Of a DNA stretch of 64,000 nucleotides, positions 35,686 through 45,021 are shown piece by piece; within the stretch, counting starts at the first letter, position 1, and every line of letters begins with the position of its first letter. The position numbers and the translations under genes were made by a program. Location: positions 367,916-431,915 of the forward strand of contig NZ_JQFW01000015.1 in NCBI RefSeq assembly GCF_000753865.1, given 5' to 3'. The notes below the pieces were generated by a model that saw only the letters and a list, made by a program, of their open reading frames with translations, had not been told where the DNA came from and did no database searches. Source of the stretch: Alteromonas sp. LOR. GTDB taxonomy: Bacteria > Pseudomonadota > Gammaproteobacteria > Enterobacterales > Alteromonadaceae.

Positions 35686-35847
35686 CTAATCTTCTTTTGA
35701 TTTTTCTTTTTCTTCGTCTGCAAACGGAAGGTTTGCGGCTTCATCAAACTTTTGTTTGTTGCGACTACTGAAAGCCCACCAAACTATGCCAATAAAGCTA
35801 ACAAAGACGATGATAGTAAAAATGCTGCCTATAATTCCTTGATCCAT
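35686..35847 (-). CDS. ccoQ: cbb3 oxidase subunit CcoQ
   Basis: A 53-residue single-helix protein. The N-terminus reads MDQGIIGSIFTIIVFVSFIG, followed by VWWAFSSRNK and an acidic tail, which is the CcoQ/FixQ pattern. It lies between ccoO and ccoP with 1 bp after ccoO, and it stabilises CcoP in the complex. Confidence 0.93.
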   Translation of the reverse strand: MDQGIIGSIFTIIVFVSFIGIVWWAFSSRNKQKFDEAANLPFADEEKEKSKED

Positions 35848-35848
35848 A

Positions 35849-36454
35849 TTATTTCAAATGTGTGCCAAGAGATTGTAGATAAGCAATAAGGGCCTGCATT
35901 TCTGATTTACCCTGTACTGCCGCTTTTGCACCCGCGATATCTTCATCTGTGTAAGGAACACCAAAGCCGCGGAATACTTCCATTTTCTCTGCCGTCAACT
36001 CGCCTTCTAGCGTGTTTTCTGCAAGCCAAGGGAAACCTGGCATATTAGATTCTGGAACAACATTGCGAGGATTAAGCAGGTGAACACGATGCCACTCGTC
36101 ACTGTAACGACCGCCAACACGCGCTAGGTCAGGACCTGTACGTTTTGAGCCCCAAAGGAAAGGGTGCTCCCATACAGACTCACCAGCAACACTGTAGTGA
36201 CCGTAACGCTCAGTTTCAGCACGAAACGGGCGAATCATTTGGCTGTGACACCCTACGCAACCTTCGCGTATATAGATGTCACGACCTTCAAGTTCAAGTG
36301 CAGTGTATGGACGTAGTCCTTTAACGGGTTCCATTGTTTGCTGTTGAAACATCAACGGCGTTATCTGAACCATGGCACCAAAGCTGATAGCAACCAGAAT
36401 TAGTACGGTTAAAAGACCAACGTTCTTTTCAATTAACTCATGTGGATTTTTCAT
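35849..36454 (-). CDS. ccoO: cbb3 oxidase monoheme subunit CcoO
   Basis: A 201-residue membrane-anchored cytochrome c with one N-terminal helix (about 12-32) and one heme site CVGCHSQ, followed by the family [14 protein letters not shown] segment. It is part of the electron path from cytochrome c or quinol-derived electrons to the oxidase. The operon order ccoN-O-Q-P is standard. Confidence 0.97.
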   Translation of the reverse strand: MKNPHELIEKNVGLLTVLILVAISFGAMVQITPLMFQQQTMEPVKGLRPYTALELEGRDIYIREGCVGCHSQMIRPFRAETERYGHYSVAGESVWEHPFLWGSKRTGPDLARVGGRYSDEWHRVHLLNPRNVVPESNMPGFPWLAENTLEGELTAEKMEVFRGFGVPYTDEDIAGAKAAVQGKSEMQALIAYLQSLGTHLK

Positions 36455-36469
36455 TATTCGACTCCTTTA

Positions 36470-37903
36470 CTACGCCGGCTGTGTCGCTGGGTCTACAGCG
36501 ATACTGCCTTTAGGGGCACGAACGGTTTTCCATGTGTTATAAGCCATGACAAGCATGCCTGTAACCACGAAACAACCACCAATGAAACGCACTACATAAA
36601 ACGGCTTCGATGCTTCTAAAGACTCAACAAAACTGTACGTCAGTGTGCCGTCTGCATTAACTGCACGCCACATAAGACCTTGTAGTACGCCCGACATCCA
36701 CATTGCTACGATGTAAAGTACAACGCCAATTGTGGCAAACCAGAAGTGAACATTAACAAGACGCGTGCTGTACATTGCCGGCTGGTTAAACAGTATTGGG
36801 ATCAAGTGGTAAATAGAGCCAATTGACACCATAGCAACCCAACCTAGCGCACCCGAGTGAACGTGTCCGATTGTCCAGTCTGTGTAATGCGATAGTGCGT
36901 TTACTGTTTTGATTGCCATCATAGGGCCTTCAAAGGTAGACATACCATAGAAAGACAATGAAACAATAAGGAAGCGCAATACTGGGTCGGTGCGTAGCTT
37001 ATGCCATGCGCCTGATAGGGTCATTATGCCGTTAATCATTCCGCCCCAAGAGGGCACGAATAATATAATCGACATCACCATACCCAATGACTGCGTCCAA
37101 TCTGGAAGGGCAGTGTAATGAAGGTGGTGAGGACCAGCCCAAATGTAAAGTGAAATCAGCGCCCAAAAGTGAACGATTGATAATCTGTATGAGTAAACCG
37201 GGCGTCCAGCTTGTTTAGGCACGAAGTAATACATCATTCCTAAGAAACCGGCGGTAAGGAAGAAGCCTACAGCGTTGTGTCCGTACCACCACTGCATCAT
37301 GGCGTCCACTGCACCCGCGTACAATGAGTATGATTTAGTGAAAGACACAGGAATTGCCATGCTGTTACCAATGTGCAAAACAGCAACGGTAAGCATGAAT
37401 GCGCCTAGGAACCAGTTTGCTACATAAATGTGCGAAACCTTACGAATCACCAACGTACCGAAGAAGTTGATAATGTACGCAATCCAGACGAGGGCAATTA
37501 AAATATCGATTGGCCATTCTAGCTCAGCGTATTCTTTTGAACTGCTAAGCCCCATGGGTAACGTGATAACAGCAAGTACGATGACTGCTTGCCAGCCCCA
37601 GAAAGTAAATGCAGCGAGCTTGTCACTGAACAATCTTACCTGGCTGGTACGTTGAACGATATAGTACGACGTCGCAAACAATGCGCAGCCGCCAAAGGCA
37701 AAGATAACGGCGTTAGTGTGCAAAGGACGCAAACGCGAAAATGTTAGCCACGGCGTGTCAAAGTTGAGCATAGGTGCAAACAATTGCGCTGCAATGAATA
37801 CCCCCAGTCCCATACCAATGATACCCCAGACTATGGTCATGATGGTAAATTGCCTAACTACTTTATAATTGTAATCAGGTTGTGCTTGGCTTGTCTCACT
37901 CAT
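36470..37903 (-). CDS. ccoN: cbb3-type cytochrome c oxidase catalytic subunit CcoN
   Basis: The heme-copper oxidase subunit that reduces oxygen with high affinity in microoxic conditions. The 477-residue protein has about 12 transmembrane helices, an HxxN-type low-spin heme ligand ([12 protein letters not shown]), the copper-binding [13 protein letters not shown] segment and GPHHLHY. The [13 protein letters not shown] motif contains the distal heme ligands. A perfect FNR box lies about 190 bp upstream. Confidence 0.97.
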   Translation of the reverse strand: MSETSQAQPDYNYKVVRQFTIMTIVWGIIGMGLGVFIAAQLFAPMLNFDTPWLTFSRLRPLHTNAVIFAFGGCALFATSYYIVQRTSQVRLFSDKLAAFTFWGWQAVIVLAVITLPMGLSSSKEYAELEWPIDILIALVWIAYIINFFGTLVIRKVSHIYVANWFLGAFMLTVAVLHIGNSMAIPVSFTKSYSLYAGAVDAMMQWWYGHNAVGFFLTAGFLGMMYYFVPKQAGRPVYSYRLSIVHFWALISLYIWAGPHHLHYTALPDWTQSLGMVMSIILFVPSWGGMINGIMTLSGAWHKLRTDPVLRFLIVSLSFYGMSTFEGPMMAIKTVNALSHYTDWTIGHVHSGALGWVAMVSIGSIYHLIPILFNQPAMYSTRLVNVHFWFATIGVVLYIVAMWMSGVLQGLMWRAVNADGTLTYSFVESLEASKPFYVVRFIGGCFVVTGMLVMAYNTWKTVRAPKGSIAVDPATQPA

Positions 37904-38091
37904 TTTAATGAATCTTCCACTTCAAATGAACTATGGTCTCCAACTGCCGAATAGTGCGGTTGAAACGCGTATCAGCTAATAATAACGCTTCACACCGAGC
38001 CCGGAAAGAGTAATAATTATTGTCTCCAAGCCAGTTGGTCCGCGGATAATAAGGTTTTTGATAACAAAAAGATACCACAAACTGGCCTTGC

Positions 38092-38105
38092 TTGATCTCT
38101 ATCAA
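38092..38105. promoter_or_regulatory. Perfect FNR box between ccoN and 38131 gene
   Basis: TTGATCTCTATCAA matches the FNR consensus exactly (TTGAT-N4-ATCAA). It serves the divergent region upstream of ccoN and lies only 26 bp before the plus-strand 38131 gene. Activation of ccoN under low oxygen is the likely main effect. Confidence 0.85.
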
Positions 38106-38130
38106 TAAAGAAATACATAAAATTTAAGAA

Positions 38131-38610
38131 ATGAAAAAAAGCGATAACAATAAAAGATCAAAGTTTTTACAAACTCAGTTGCCTCTCGTCGCTATTTTAG
38201 TCGTTGCTGTGTGTGTGTATGTCGCACATAGTTATCAATCATCAGTCTCTACCGACACTGATATTATAAGCGGATTAAAAAGTAGCTGCACGTTTTCCAA
38301 CAAAACTTGCGAATTCTTAATAGATGATGAATTAGCTGTAGCACGGTTTTCTACACAGCCAATGCCAGAAGAATCAATCACGCTGTCACTTCGTATGCCG
38401 AACGATGAAATTATAGAGAGCGCATGGATTGAAGGGGTGAATATGTATATGGGAAAAGTGCCTGTACTGCTCGAACAATCGGTAAAGGGCGAATGGAGCG
38501 GTTGGTTTATGCTAGGCAGCTGCAGCGAGCCGGTAATGACATGGCAACTCCGATTGAACATAAAAAAACAGGCAGCACCAAGCTACCTGTATTTTACAAC
38601 TGAGGCTTAA
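38131..38610 (+). CDS. Unknown membrane-anchored protein divergent from ccoN
   Basis: A 159-residue protein with one N-terminal transmembrane helix (about 14-33) and a periplasmic beta-rich domain. It has a CxxxxxxC pair (CTFSNKTC) and a C-terminal FxxGSCSEPVMTWQ segment. No family is recognised. Its start codon is 26 bp downstream of a perfect FNR box. In that position FNR could repress it rather than activate it, and it might assist the oxidase. The stop is 8 bp from the convergent bacterioferritin gene. Confidence 0.7.
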   Translation: MKKSDNNKRSKFLQTQLPLVAILVVAVCVYVAHSYQSSVSTDTDIISGLKSSCTFSNKTCEFLIDDELAVARFSTQPMPEESITLSLRMPNDEIIESAWIEGVNMYMGKVPVLLEQSVKGEWSGWFMLGSCSEPVMTWQLRLNIKKQAAPSYLYFTTEA

Positions 38611-38618
38611 CGACGCTG

Positions 38619-39086
38619 TTACATCATAGCCTGTAGATAATTTTGCAAACCAATGCGTTTAATAAGTCCAAGCTGTTGCTCTAACCAGCGTGCGTGGTCC
38701 ATTTCAGTGTCGTCAAGCAACACAATTAGCATATCTCGGGTTACGTAATCGTTTTCTTGCTCACACAACGCGATAACTTCACGCAGTTTTGCATCAACTT
38801 CATATTCCACGCGAAGGTCGCTTTCAAGCATTTCAGGAACGTCAGTCCCCACTTTAAGACCTGTGCGAGTGACCATATCCGGAGTGCCTTCTAGAAACAG
38901 CATGCGTTCTATTAGCTTAGTTGCGTGGCCGCGCTCATCGTCAAACTCGTGGTCGATGCGCTCGTACAATTTGTTGAAGCCCCAGTCTAGATACATTTGT
39001 GAATGTATAAAGTACTGATCCATCGCGGCAAGCTCATAGCCCAGTAATTCGTTAAGACCGTTGATGATGTTTTGATTGCCTTTCAT
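38619..39086 (-). CDS. bfr: Bacterioferritin, ferroxidase-type subunit
   Basis: A 155-residue bacterioferritin subunit. E18, E51, H54, E94 and the E-x-x-H pair at about 128-131 form a complete di-iron ferroxidase centre. The heme ligand position 52 is Arg instead of Met, so this chain is unlikely to bind heme. It overlaps the upstream bfr start/stop by 1 bp (TAATG) and forms a two-gene operon, the second gene of the pair. Confidence 0.9.
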   Translation of the reverse strand: MKGNQNIINGLNELLGYELAAMDQYFIHSQMYLDWGFNKLYERIDHEFDDERGHATKLIERMLFLEGTPDMVTRTGLKVGTDVPEMLESDLRVEYEVDAKLREVIALCEQENDYVTRDMLIVLLDDTEMDHARWLEQQLGLIKRIGLQNYLQAMM

Positions 39087-39562
39087 TAGTCGTCTCCCAT
39101 TACTTGCGCTTGAAGATAATTTTCAATGCCCATGGCATCAATTTGATATTCTTGCGTTTCAATCCAGTCTAGGTGTTCTTCTTCGTATTCGAGAATGTCT
39201 TCGAGTAAATCTCTTGAAACGTAATCTTGTTTTTCCTCGCACAGCGCAATGGCTTCGCGTAGAAGGGGAAGCTGCTCTTTTTCAAAACGAGCATCACAAT
39301 TGAGCATTTCAACTGTGTCTTCGCCAATATAAAGTTTTCCAAGCGCCTGAAGATTAGGTAAGCCTTCAAGGAATAAAATGCGCTCTATAATGTCATCTGC
39401 CTGCTTCATGTCTTTAATCGACTTTTTGTAGTTCTTGGTATTGAGAACTTCAAATCCCCAATTTTTAAACATACGAGCGTGCAGAAAGTATTGATTTATC
39501 GAGGTAAGTTCGCTTGTGAGAACCTCGTTCAATTTCGCTATAACTTGTCTATCGCCTTGCAT
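39086..39562 (-). CDS. bfr: Bacterioferritin, heme-binding-type subunit
   Basis: A 158-residue bacterioferritin. M52, the heme axial ligand, is present, but ferroxidase residues 51 and 54 are Asp and Gln instead of Glu and His. E18, E94, E127 and H130 remain. Start at ATG 39562 with AGGA upstream; a longer frame would add a non-family N-terminus. Together with the next gene it probably builds a mixed 24-mer that combines heme-based electron transfer with ferroxidase activity, as described for two-subunit bacterioferritins. Confidence 0.9.
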   Translation of the reverse strand: MQGDRQVIAKLNEVLTSELTSINQYFLHARMFKNWGFEVLNTKNYKKSIKDMKQADDIIERILFLEGLPNLQALGKLYIGEDTVEMLNCDARFEKEQLPLLREAIALCEEKQDYVSRDLLEDILEYEEEHLDWIETQEYQIDAMGIENYLQAQVMGDD

Positions 39563-39696
39563 TGCGAACGTCCTATCTGAAAATAATGTGTGGAGTCTAG
39601 TTGAAAGTGCGGGGTATGTCAAAAAATATTAGTAAAAACAATGATTTACTAATGAAAACAGTTCTCAATCAATCCTTCGTTCGCATTAGTAATACC

Positions 39697-41268
39697 TTAC
39701 TGATGGGAGCGTACATAGGTTAAGCTCTCATCGGCGAAACCAAGCCCAGCTTCAGTAAAGAAATTAAAGACTTTGTCTATGCCGTTTTCAAGTAGGTAAG
39801 ACACTTCATCTTCATAGCGCGCTATGGCAGCAACACGACCCTGGTAACCCGCGTTCTTGAGCTGAGTAGTAATATTTATCGCGTCTTGAATAGAGGGTAA
39901 TGCCAGCAGTACCAGCTGCGTACTGTTTAAATCTAGATTTTCCCACAGGTCTACATCTTCGCCATCGCCGCAAATTACCTTATGGCCTTCGTTTGCCATT
40001 TTCTTAATTTTAATTCTATCTGCATCCATACCACATACATTGACATCAGACAGCTTCGACAGGGCGTTAAATGCGCCTCGGCCTACGCGACCCATACCAA
40101 TCACTAAAAATTCTGCCTGTGACAAAGTAGGGTAAACATCTTCTTTTAATCGTTCTTCTTTTTCAAACCGCTTAATTTTGTCTTTAAAGCGGTTATATTG
40201 AGAATGAGAACCTTTATATAAAATACTTGTGAAGACAAATGAGATAGATACCGCGAGGGCAATAATGACAAGCCATGATTCTGCCAAAAGACCCATGGAA
40301 ACCGCGACGGCACCAACAATAAGGCCAAATTCACTGTAGTTTCCCAAAACTAGACTGCTTAGGTAAGCGGTTCTTCCACGCAGGCGCAACGAGGTGAAAA
40401 GCCCAAAAAACAATATGGCTTTGAAAGGTAGAAAAAGACAGAATACTAAGGCCATCCCAACCATACTCAGGGTAGGTAATGCAGTAAGACCAATCGTTAA
40501 GAAGAAACCAATTAAAAACAGATCTTTAAAGCTTAAAAGTGATTTTGATAGCTCAGTGGCTTTTTCATGTTGAGCCAACATGATGCCAAAAATGAGCGCA
40601 CCCAAATCACCCTTTATGTTCACTAGTTCAAATAATTGATAACCGCCAAGTGCTAATATAAAACCGGTAAGAGGGAGAAGTTCACCGTGTCCAGATTTGC
40701 TTATTATCTTATTAATAAGAGGCATGGCAGGGAATAATGCGAGTAGCCCAAGCGCATATACTGAGGGAAGTTTACCTGTAGCTGCCACGAGGAACACTAC
40801 CGCAAAAACGTCTTGCATCACTAAAATGCCAATGGCTAAGCGTCCGTGGCGCGTTTTACTTTCACCACTTTCTTCAAGCACTTTTACAACGCAAACGGTA
40901 CTGCTAAAACTGAGCGCAAAGGCAATGAGCACAGCACTTTGCCAAGAAACGGCGTCAGAGGCTTGAGCGACTAACGCCGCAGCACCGTAGATGACGCAGG
41001 TGATAACACCAATCCAGATTAGTGTGTGAGAAACACTGCCGGCCCATACTTCTCTTCGACTTAAATCTTTCAGATTAAGTTTAAGTCCAATAGTGAACAG
41101 CATAATGGTTATACCCAAATTCGCTATTTGGGTAAGATCATCAGTTAACGAATAACCAGCGAAGTTGAGAAGAAAACCTGCGATGAGGTAGCCAACAAGT
41201 GGCGGTACACCAATTAATTTAACCGTTAATCCACATACGAAAGCAAAGAGAAGAAACGCATACTCCAT
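39697..41268 (-). CDS. CPA2-family monovalent cation:proton antiporter (KefB-like)
   Basis: A 523-residue inner-membrane transporter. The first ~370 residues form about 12-13 transmembrane helices of the Na+/H+ exchanger (CPA2) fold. The cytoplasmic tail is a TrkA-N Rossmann domain (LVIGMGRVGRG at about residue 395). KefB/KefC-type proteins release potassium, often in response to electrophiles. The transported ion is not shown by the sequence. It stands alone after the bfr pair and convergent to none. Confidence 0.88.
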   Translation of the reverse strand: MEYAFLLFAFVCGLTVKLIGVPPLVGYLIAGFLLNFAGYSLTDDLTQIANLGITIMLFTIGLKLNLKDLSRREVWAGSVSHTLIWIGVITCVIYGAAALVAQASDAVSWQSAVLIAFALSFSSTVCVVKVLEESGESKTRHGRLAIGILVMQDVFAVVFLVAATGKLPSVYALGLLALFPAMPLINKIISKSGHGELLPLTGFILALGGYQLFELVNIKGDLGALIFGIMLAQHEKATELSKSLLSFKDLFLIGFFLTIGLTALPTLSMVGMALVFCLFLPFKAILFFGLFTSLRLRGRTAYLSSLVLGNYSEFGLIVGAVAVSMGLLAESWLVIIALAVSISFVFTSILYKGSHSQYNRFKDKIKRFEKEERLKEDVYPTLSQAEFLVIGMGRVGRGAFNALSKLSDVNVCGMDADRIKIKKMANEGHKVICGDGEDVDLWENLDLNSTQLVLLALPSIQDAINITTQLKNAGYQGRVAAIARYEDEVSYLLENGIDKVFNFFTEAGLGFADESLTYVRSHQ

Positions 41269-41593
41269 GGATACTTTAACCCTATTAGTTTTTAAAAATG
41301 ACGGTGCCGTAAGGTCATCACGCCCTGGTCATAAATAAGTCTTTATGTATGGCAGACCTCAGTGATATAAACATTATCACGTAAAATAAAAAATTCGCAT
41401 AACAATTACGGCACATCAACTCCACAACTGGTTATGCGTAACTTATTTAATTGATCTTAATCAATAAAATCACATAAAAACAATTAGATAATCAATATTA
41501 CCTAGACTCAGATGGGAAGCCTAGCGTACAGGGCTTTCGTTTCAGCAATACCAATAAGCAAGCAACGCCAGTCAAAGAAGTAAAGGAAATACA
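41269..41593. promoter_or_regulatory. Divergent intergenic region with FNR box
   Basis: A 325-bp gene-free region between the antiporter and the glutamate-synthase-like gene. It holds a perfect FNR box (41451-41464) and an AGGAAA ribosome binding site before 41594. I see nothing else. Confidence 0.5.
41451..41464. promoter_or_regulatory. Perfect FNR box before the GltS-like gene
   Basis: TTGATCTTAATCAA matches TTGAT-N4-ATCAA exactly, 129 bp upstream of the start codon at 41594. It suggests anaerobic induction of the GltS-like flavoprotein. Confidence 0.82.
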
Positions 41594-43225
41594 ATGCGAA
41601 AAACAATTTTATTCACACTAACTGCATTTGTTGCAATCAATGTTGGTTTGAGCGTCATCGAGCCTAGTTTGTGGTGGTTACTCATCGTCACAGTACCATT
41701 ACTCATCATTGGTTTATATGACGCTTATCAACCGCAGCATGCCATACTGAGGAACTTTCCGTTGATTGGCCGAGCAAGATGGGGAATTGAAGGGTTACGG
41801 CCTTATATTCAACAGTATATTATCGAAACGGATACGGGAGGTGCCCCGATTTCTCGTATGTTTCGAAACATCGTGTATCAAAGAGCCAAAGATAGCAGAG
41901 AAACTGTACCTTTTGGAACACAGTTGGATACTTACGAAGAAGGCTATGAATGGATGGGCCATTCTCTAGCTGCCCGGGAAGTTGACGATGTGGAACAAAA
42001 CCCACGTGTGAATATTGGCGGTCCCCATTGCAAACAGCCTTATAGAGCGAGTGTACTCAATATAAGTGCAATGAGTTTTGGCAGCCTATCGAAAAACGCT
42101 ATTTTGGCATTGAATAAAGGTGCGGCTAAAGGCGGTTTCTATCATAACACGGGGGAAGGAGGCCTTACCCCTTATCATCTTGAAAACAAGGGCGATGTGG
42201 TGTGGCAAATCGGCACGGGCTACTTTGGTTGTAGAACCGAGGATGGCAAGTTTGAGGCTGAATCGTTTAAAGAAAAAGCAACGTTAGAAAACGTGAAAAT
42301 GATTGAAATTAAGCTGAGTCAGGGAGCAAAGCCAGGTCACGGAGGAATTTTACCTGCTTACAAAAACACCCCTGAGATAGCGAAAATTAGAGGGGTAACA
42401 GCGGGTACCCAGGTCGACTCACCACCACGGCACAGTGCGTTTTCATCGCCGTTGGAAATGGTTGATTTTATTCAATATCTACGAGATTTAAGCGGTGGAA
42501 AGCCCGTTGGGATTAAGCTAGCCCTAGGCAGAAAAAGCGAATTTATTGCTATGTGTAAAGCCATGGTGAGCAAAGGAATAACCCCTGATTTTATTACAGT
42601 AGATGGGGGCGAGGGCGGCACAGGCGCAGCGCCGCTTGAATATACCAACTCTATTGGCTTTCCATTACGTGACGCGCTGGCCTTTGTGGATGATTGCTTA
42701 ATGGGGTTTGGTTTACGTGAAAATATAAAGATTATTGCGTCAGGTAAAATAATCAGCGCATTTCAATTGGCTAAAAACCTTAGCTTAGGGGCAGATTTAT
42801 GTAACAGCGCAAGGGGGATGATGTTGGCGTTAGGCTGTGTGCAATCTCTGTCGTGTAATACTAATAGATGTCCAACAGGTGTAGCGACACAAGATCCGCG
42901 GTTGGCGAGAGGTCTCAACGTTGAAGATAAATTTGAGCGTGTTTATCGCTTTCATCAAAAGACGGTTCATGCACTTATCGATTTACTGTCATCGACCGGC
43001 CACAAAAATACCAATGAGTTAAATAGAACCCACATATTTAAGCGTATCGACCAATGTAACGTTGCCCGTTATGACGAAATGTACCCTTTAATTAAAAAAG
43101 GCGCTTTCTTGACCGACGAAATACCAGAGCGCTACAAATTACACTATGAGGAAGCTAACGCAGATAGCTTTATGCCCTCTAGCTTGCTTGCGGAAATAGA
43201 TAAAGAAACAAAGGCAGTGTCCTAG
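41594..43225 (+). CDS. Membrane-anchored FMN glutamate-synthase-family protein
   Basis: A 543-residue protein with two N-terminal hydrophobic segments (about 5-40) followed by a complete glutamate-synthase FMN-binding barrel. The motifs SAMSFGSLS, GEGGLTPYH, KPGHGGILPA and VDGGEGGTGAAP are present, as is the cysteine triad C-x5-C-x4-C (CVQSLSCNTNRC) that holds a [3Fe-4S] cluster in GltB. It lacks the glutaminase domain, so it cannot make glutamate from glutamine alone. Members of this family are often annotated only as GltS-like. An FNR box upstream points to microoxic expression. Confidence 0.85.
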   Translation: MRKTILFTLTAFVAINVGLSVIEPSLWWLLIVTVPLLIIGLYDAYQPQHAILRNFPLIGRARWGIEGLRPYIQQYIIETDTGGAPISRMFRNIVYQRAKDSRETVPFGTQLDTYEEGYEWMGHSLAAREVDDVEQNPRVNIGGPHCKQPYRASVLNISAMSFGSLSKNAILALNKGAAKGGFYHNTGEGGLTPYHLENKGDVVWQIGTGYFGCRTEDGKFEAESFKEKATLENVKMIEIKLSQGAKPGHGGILPAYKNTPEIAKIRGVTAGTQVDSPPRHSAFSSPLEMVDFIQYLRDLSGGKPVGIKLALGRKSEFIAMCKAMVSKGITPDFITVDGGEGGTGAAPLEYTNSIGFPLRDALAFVDDCLMGFGLRENIKIIASGKIISAFQLAKNLSLGADLCNSARGMMLALGCVQSLSCNTNRCPTGVATQDPRLARGLNVEDKFERVYRFHQKTVHALIDLLSSTGHKNTNELNRTHIFKRIDQCNVARYDEMYPLIKKGAFLTDEIPERYKLHYEEANADSFMPSSLLAEIDKETKAVS

Positions 43226-43237
43226 ACATCTGCCTTT
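43210..43237. terminator. Hairpin at the end of the GltS-like gene
   Basis: AAAGGCAG and CTGCCTTT pair around the stop codon, with an inner TGTC/GACA pairing. It lies between two convergent genes. The T-run is short, so it is only a probable terminator. Confidence 0.5.
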
Positions 43238-43295
43238 ACCTTAAATCTAAAAAAGGCGTTGAATAGCACTTTCAAATCTAATTAACGTAACCCAT

Positions 43296-43778
43296 TCAGT
43301 CGTTGTTTTCAGCCGCTTTTTCAGGGATCCTCAGTTGATATAAACGGTAGTCGGTGGTGCGATAGGGCATCACTTTGTACTTAGGCTGCAAATAGGACAC
43401 TAGGTCTATAAGTTCACTCACGGTTAATTCATCATTGATAATACGCATAAACGATACACCGTCTTCACTGGTAAAACTTGCTGGGCGACGTGGTGTAAGT
43501 TTGTGAGAAGGGTTAATAATACTGGTCACTAATTCACCATAGGTTTTTATTCTACCACTGCTTCCGCCAAGGGGAATAGGGTGGCTTATTAAATAGCGGG
43601 CATCACTGTCTGCTTTTTCGCCTGCAACCGTGTGACAATCGTTGCATCCATATTTCTTAAATACCGTTTTACCTTGTTCGATGTCGCCCTCTGGTAAGCT
43701 GAATCCTCTAGGGGATTTTGCACCTTGATCGCATGCACTTAAGAAGAGGCACGCCAGTAGCATTATTGTAATACGCAT
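43296..43778 (-). CDS. Lipoprotein c-type cytochrome
   Basis: A 160-residue protein with a lipoprotein signal ending in LSAC (Cys at about residue 16) and one heme-binding site CNDCH. The start is ATG at 43778, where AAGGAG is well placed; the longer frame lacks this. The heme site is followed by a region with conserved-looking MRIINDELTVSELIDLVSYL that resembles the C-terminal helix of class I cytochromes. It is probably a periplasmic-side electron carrier on a membrane. An FNR-like box lies 66 bp upstream. Confidence 0.85.
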   Translation of the reverse strand: MRITIMLLACLFLSACDQGAKSPRGFSLPEGDIEQGKTVFKKYGCNDCHTVAGEKADSDARYLISHPIPLGGSSGRIKTYGELVTSIINPSHKLTPRRPASFTSEDGVSFMRIINDELTVSELIDLVSYLQPKYKVMPYRTTDYRLYQLRIPEKAAENND

Positions 43779-43843
43779 AGTTTTCTCCTTAACCAACCCA
43801 TGTGGTTCATTAACAAGTATTGTCTAAATATAACTGACACTAT

Positions 43844-43857
43844 TTGATTTAGCTCAA
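43844..43857. promoter_or_regulatory. FNR-like box between cytochrome and Usp genes
   Basis: TTGATTTAGCTCAA matches TTGAT-N4-ATCAA with one mismatch (A to C). It is 66 bp from one start codon and 61 bp from the other, so it could serve both divergent genes. Confidence 0.65.
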
Positions 43858-43917
43858 TCCAAAGCTAAAAAACATGCACTACTATTAACATTACGACAAA
43901 GTTAAAAGGACAACACT

Positions 43918-44340
43918 ATGCAGAGCTACGATACCATTTTGGTACCCATTGATGTGTATTCTGATTACGAGCTGGTAGTCGAAAAAGCACTTGCGATAGC
44001 GAGTAGCAGTCAACAATTACATCTATTATATGTGGCTTACCCGCAGACTAATGTAGAGCCTTATGGATTTTTTCTAGAGAAAGACTTTTCACAAGAAGTA
44101 CGTGAACACGCATTAAGAGTATTGAAAGATGTGGCAGATAAATACGAAATACCACAAACTAACATTAACGTAGAGATTGGTTCGCCTTCAGATGAGATAC
44201 ATCATTTGGCAGAGAAAATAAGCGCAGATTTAATCGTTGTCGGTACTCATGGACAAAGCGGTTTGAAACTACTTTTAGGCTCTACTGCGAATGCCGTATT
44301 ACACGGTGTCAAAACCGATGTATTAGCAGTGAAAGTATAA
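43918..44340 (+). CDS. Universal stress protein (single domain)
   Basis: A 140-residue UspA-type protein. The ATP-binding loop GTHGQSG...GST (G2xG9GS/T) is intact. An FNR-like box 61 bp upstream suggests induction at low oxygen, as known for several Usp genes. AAAAGGACAA precedes the ATG. Confidence 0.92.
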   Translation: MQSYDTILVPIDVYSDYELVVEKALAIASSSQQLHLLYVAYPQTNVEPYGFFLEKDFSQEVREHALRVLKDVADKYEIPQTNINVEIGSPSDEIHHLAEKISADLIVVGTHGQSGLKLLLGSTANAVLHGVKTDVLAVKV

Positions 44341-44384
44341 AAGTCTCGCAGTAACCATCCAAATACACATATAAAAACAAGAGC

Positions 44385-44415
44385 AAAAACAGTGGAGCTT
44401 TCGAAAGCTCCACTG
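44385..44415 (-). terminator. Terminator between usp and the 44.5 kb gene
   Basis: A perfect 26-bp palindrome, CAGTGGAGCTTTC followed by its complement (44390-44415), lies between convergent genes. On the minus strand it is followed by TTTTTGCTC, so it ends the minus-strand gene best. Confidence 0.82.
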
Positions 44416-44485
44416 GCACTAGCACTTAACTATGCTATTAGAATTAGCTAATTAAATTCGCAACTTAAATCCTACGTCTAAAACT

Positions 44486-44836
44486 TTATAACGCTTTGAT
44501 TGATAAATCGCAGCTGTCTGTCACAAGAGTGCGAATAGTACTTTCAAGATTTTTAAGGTGAGAGTAGTGAAGGGCAGTTTCCCCACCAAATTTAGTACTG
44601 TTAATAGTAAACACAACATCGGCATCACGTGATGAAACGCAAAGGCGAATGGAGTCATCACTTTCATTTACAGGCACATGCATGTAAAGCGGTTCGTTAT
44701 GAGAATCTAAATAGCTAAGCGCTTCAGAATCACTTTTAAACGGCGTTTGTTTTTCAGGTTGCAGCTTCCAGCTTGACGAGGGAACCACAATTTCTGCCAA
44801 TAATTTTCCATGTTTAGAATCAATTCTATTACTCAT
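44486..44836 (-). CDS. Unknown small cytoplasmic protein
   Basis: A 116-residue protein that I do not recognise, without signal peptide or membrane helix. It mixes short beta-like segments (IRLCVSSRDADVVFTINS) with helices. A clear ribosome binding site (AAGGAGA) before the ATG and a downstream terminator support it as real. It lies beside a universal stress gene but has no visible FNR box. Confidence 0.65.
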   Translation of the reverse strand: MSNRIDSKHGKLLAEIVVPSSSWKLQPEKQTPFKSDSEALSYLDSHNEPLYMHVPVNESDDSIRLCVSSRDADVVFTINSTKFGGETALHYSHLKNLESTIRTLVTDSCDLSIKAL

Positions 44837-45021
44837 AGTATCTCCTTGTTTTTGAATCTATTCAGTATTACTTAATGGATACGCAATAATGGCAAAGTAA
44901 GTTCTAATTTACCCAGACAGGAATGTTCCAATGAAACAATTCAGTTACGCGTAACAGATTTGTGCGTATAAAGCATTGTTTTATCAATACTTTAATAATT
45001 AATTCATTAATGCTGAAAACA

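Noticed and set aside
37905..38105. A 66-codon minus-strand frame just upstream of ccoN
   Set aside because: It covers the FNR box and promoter region of ccoN and has no protein-like features; treated as regulatory DNA.
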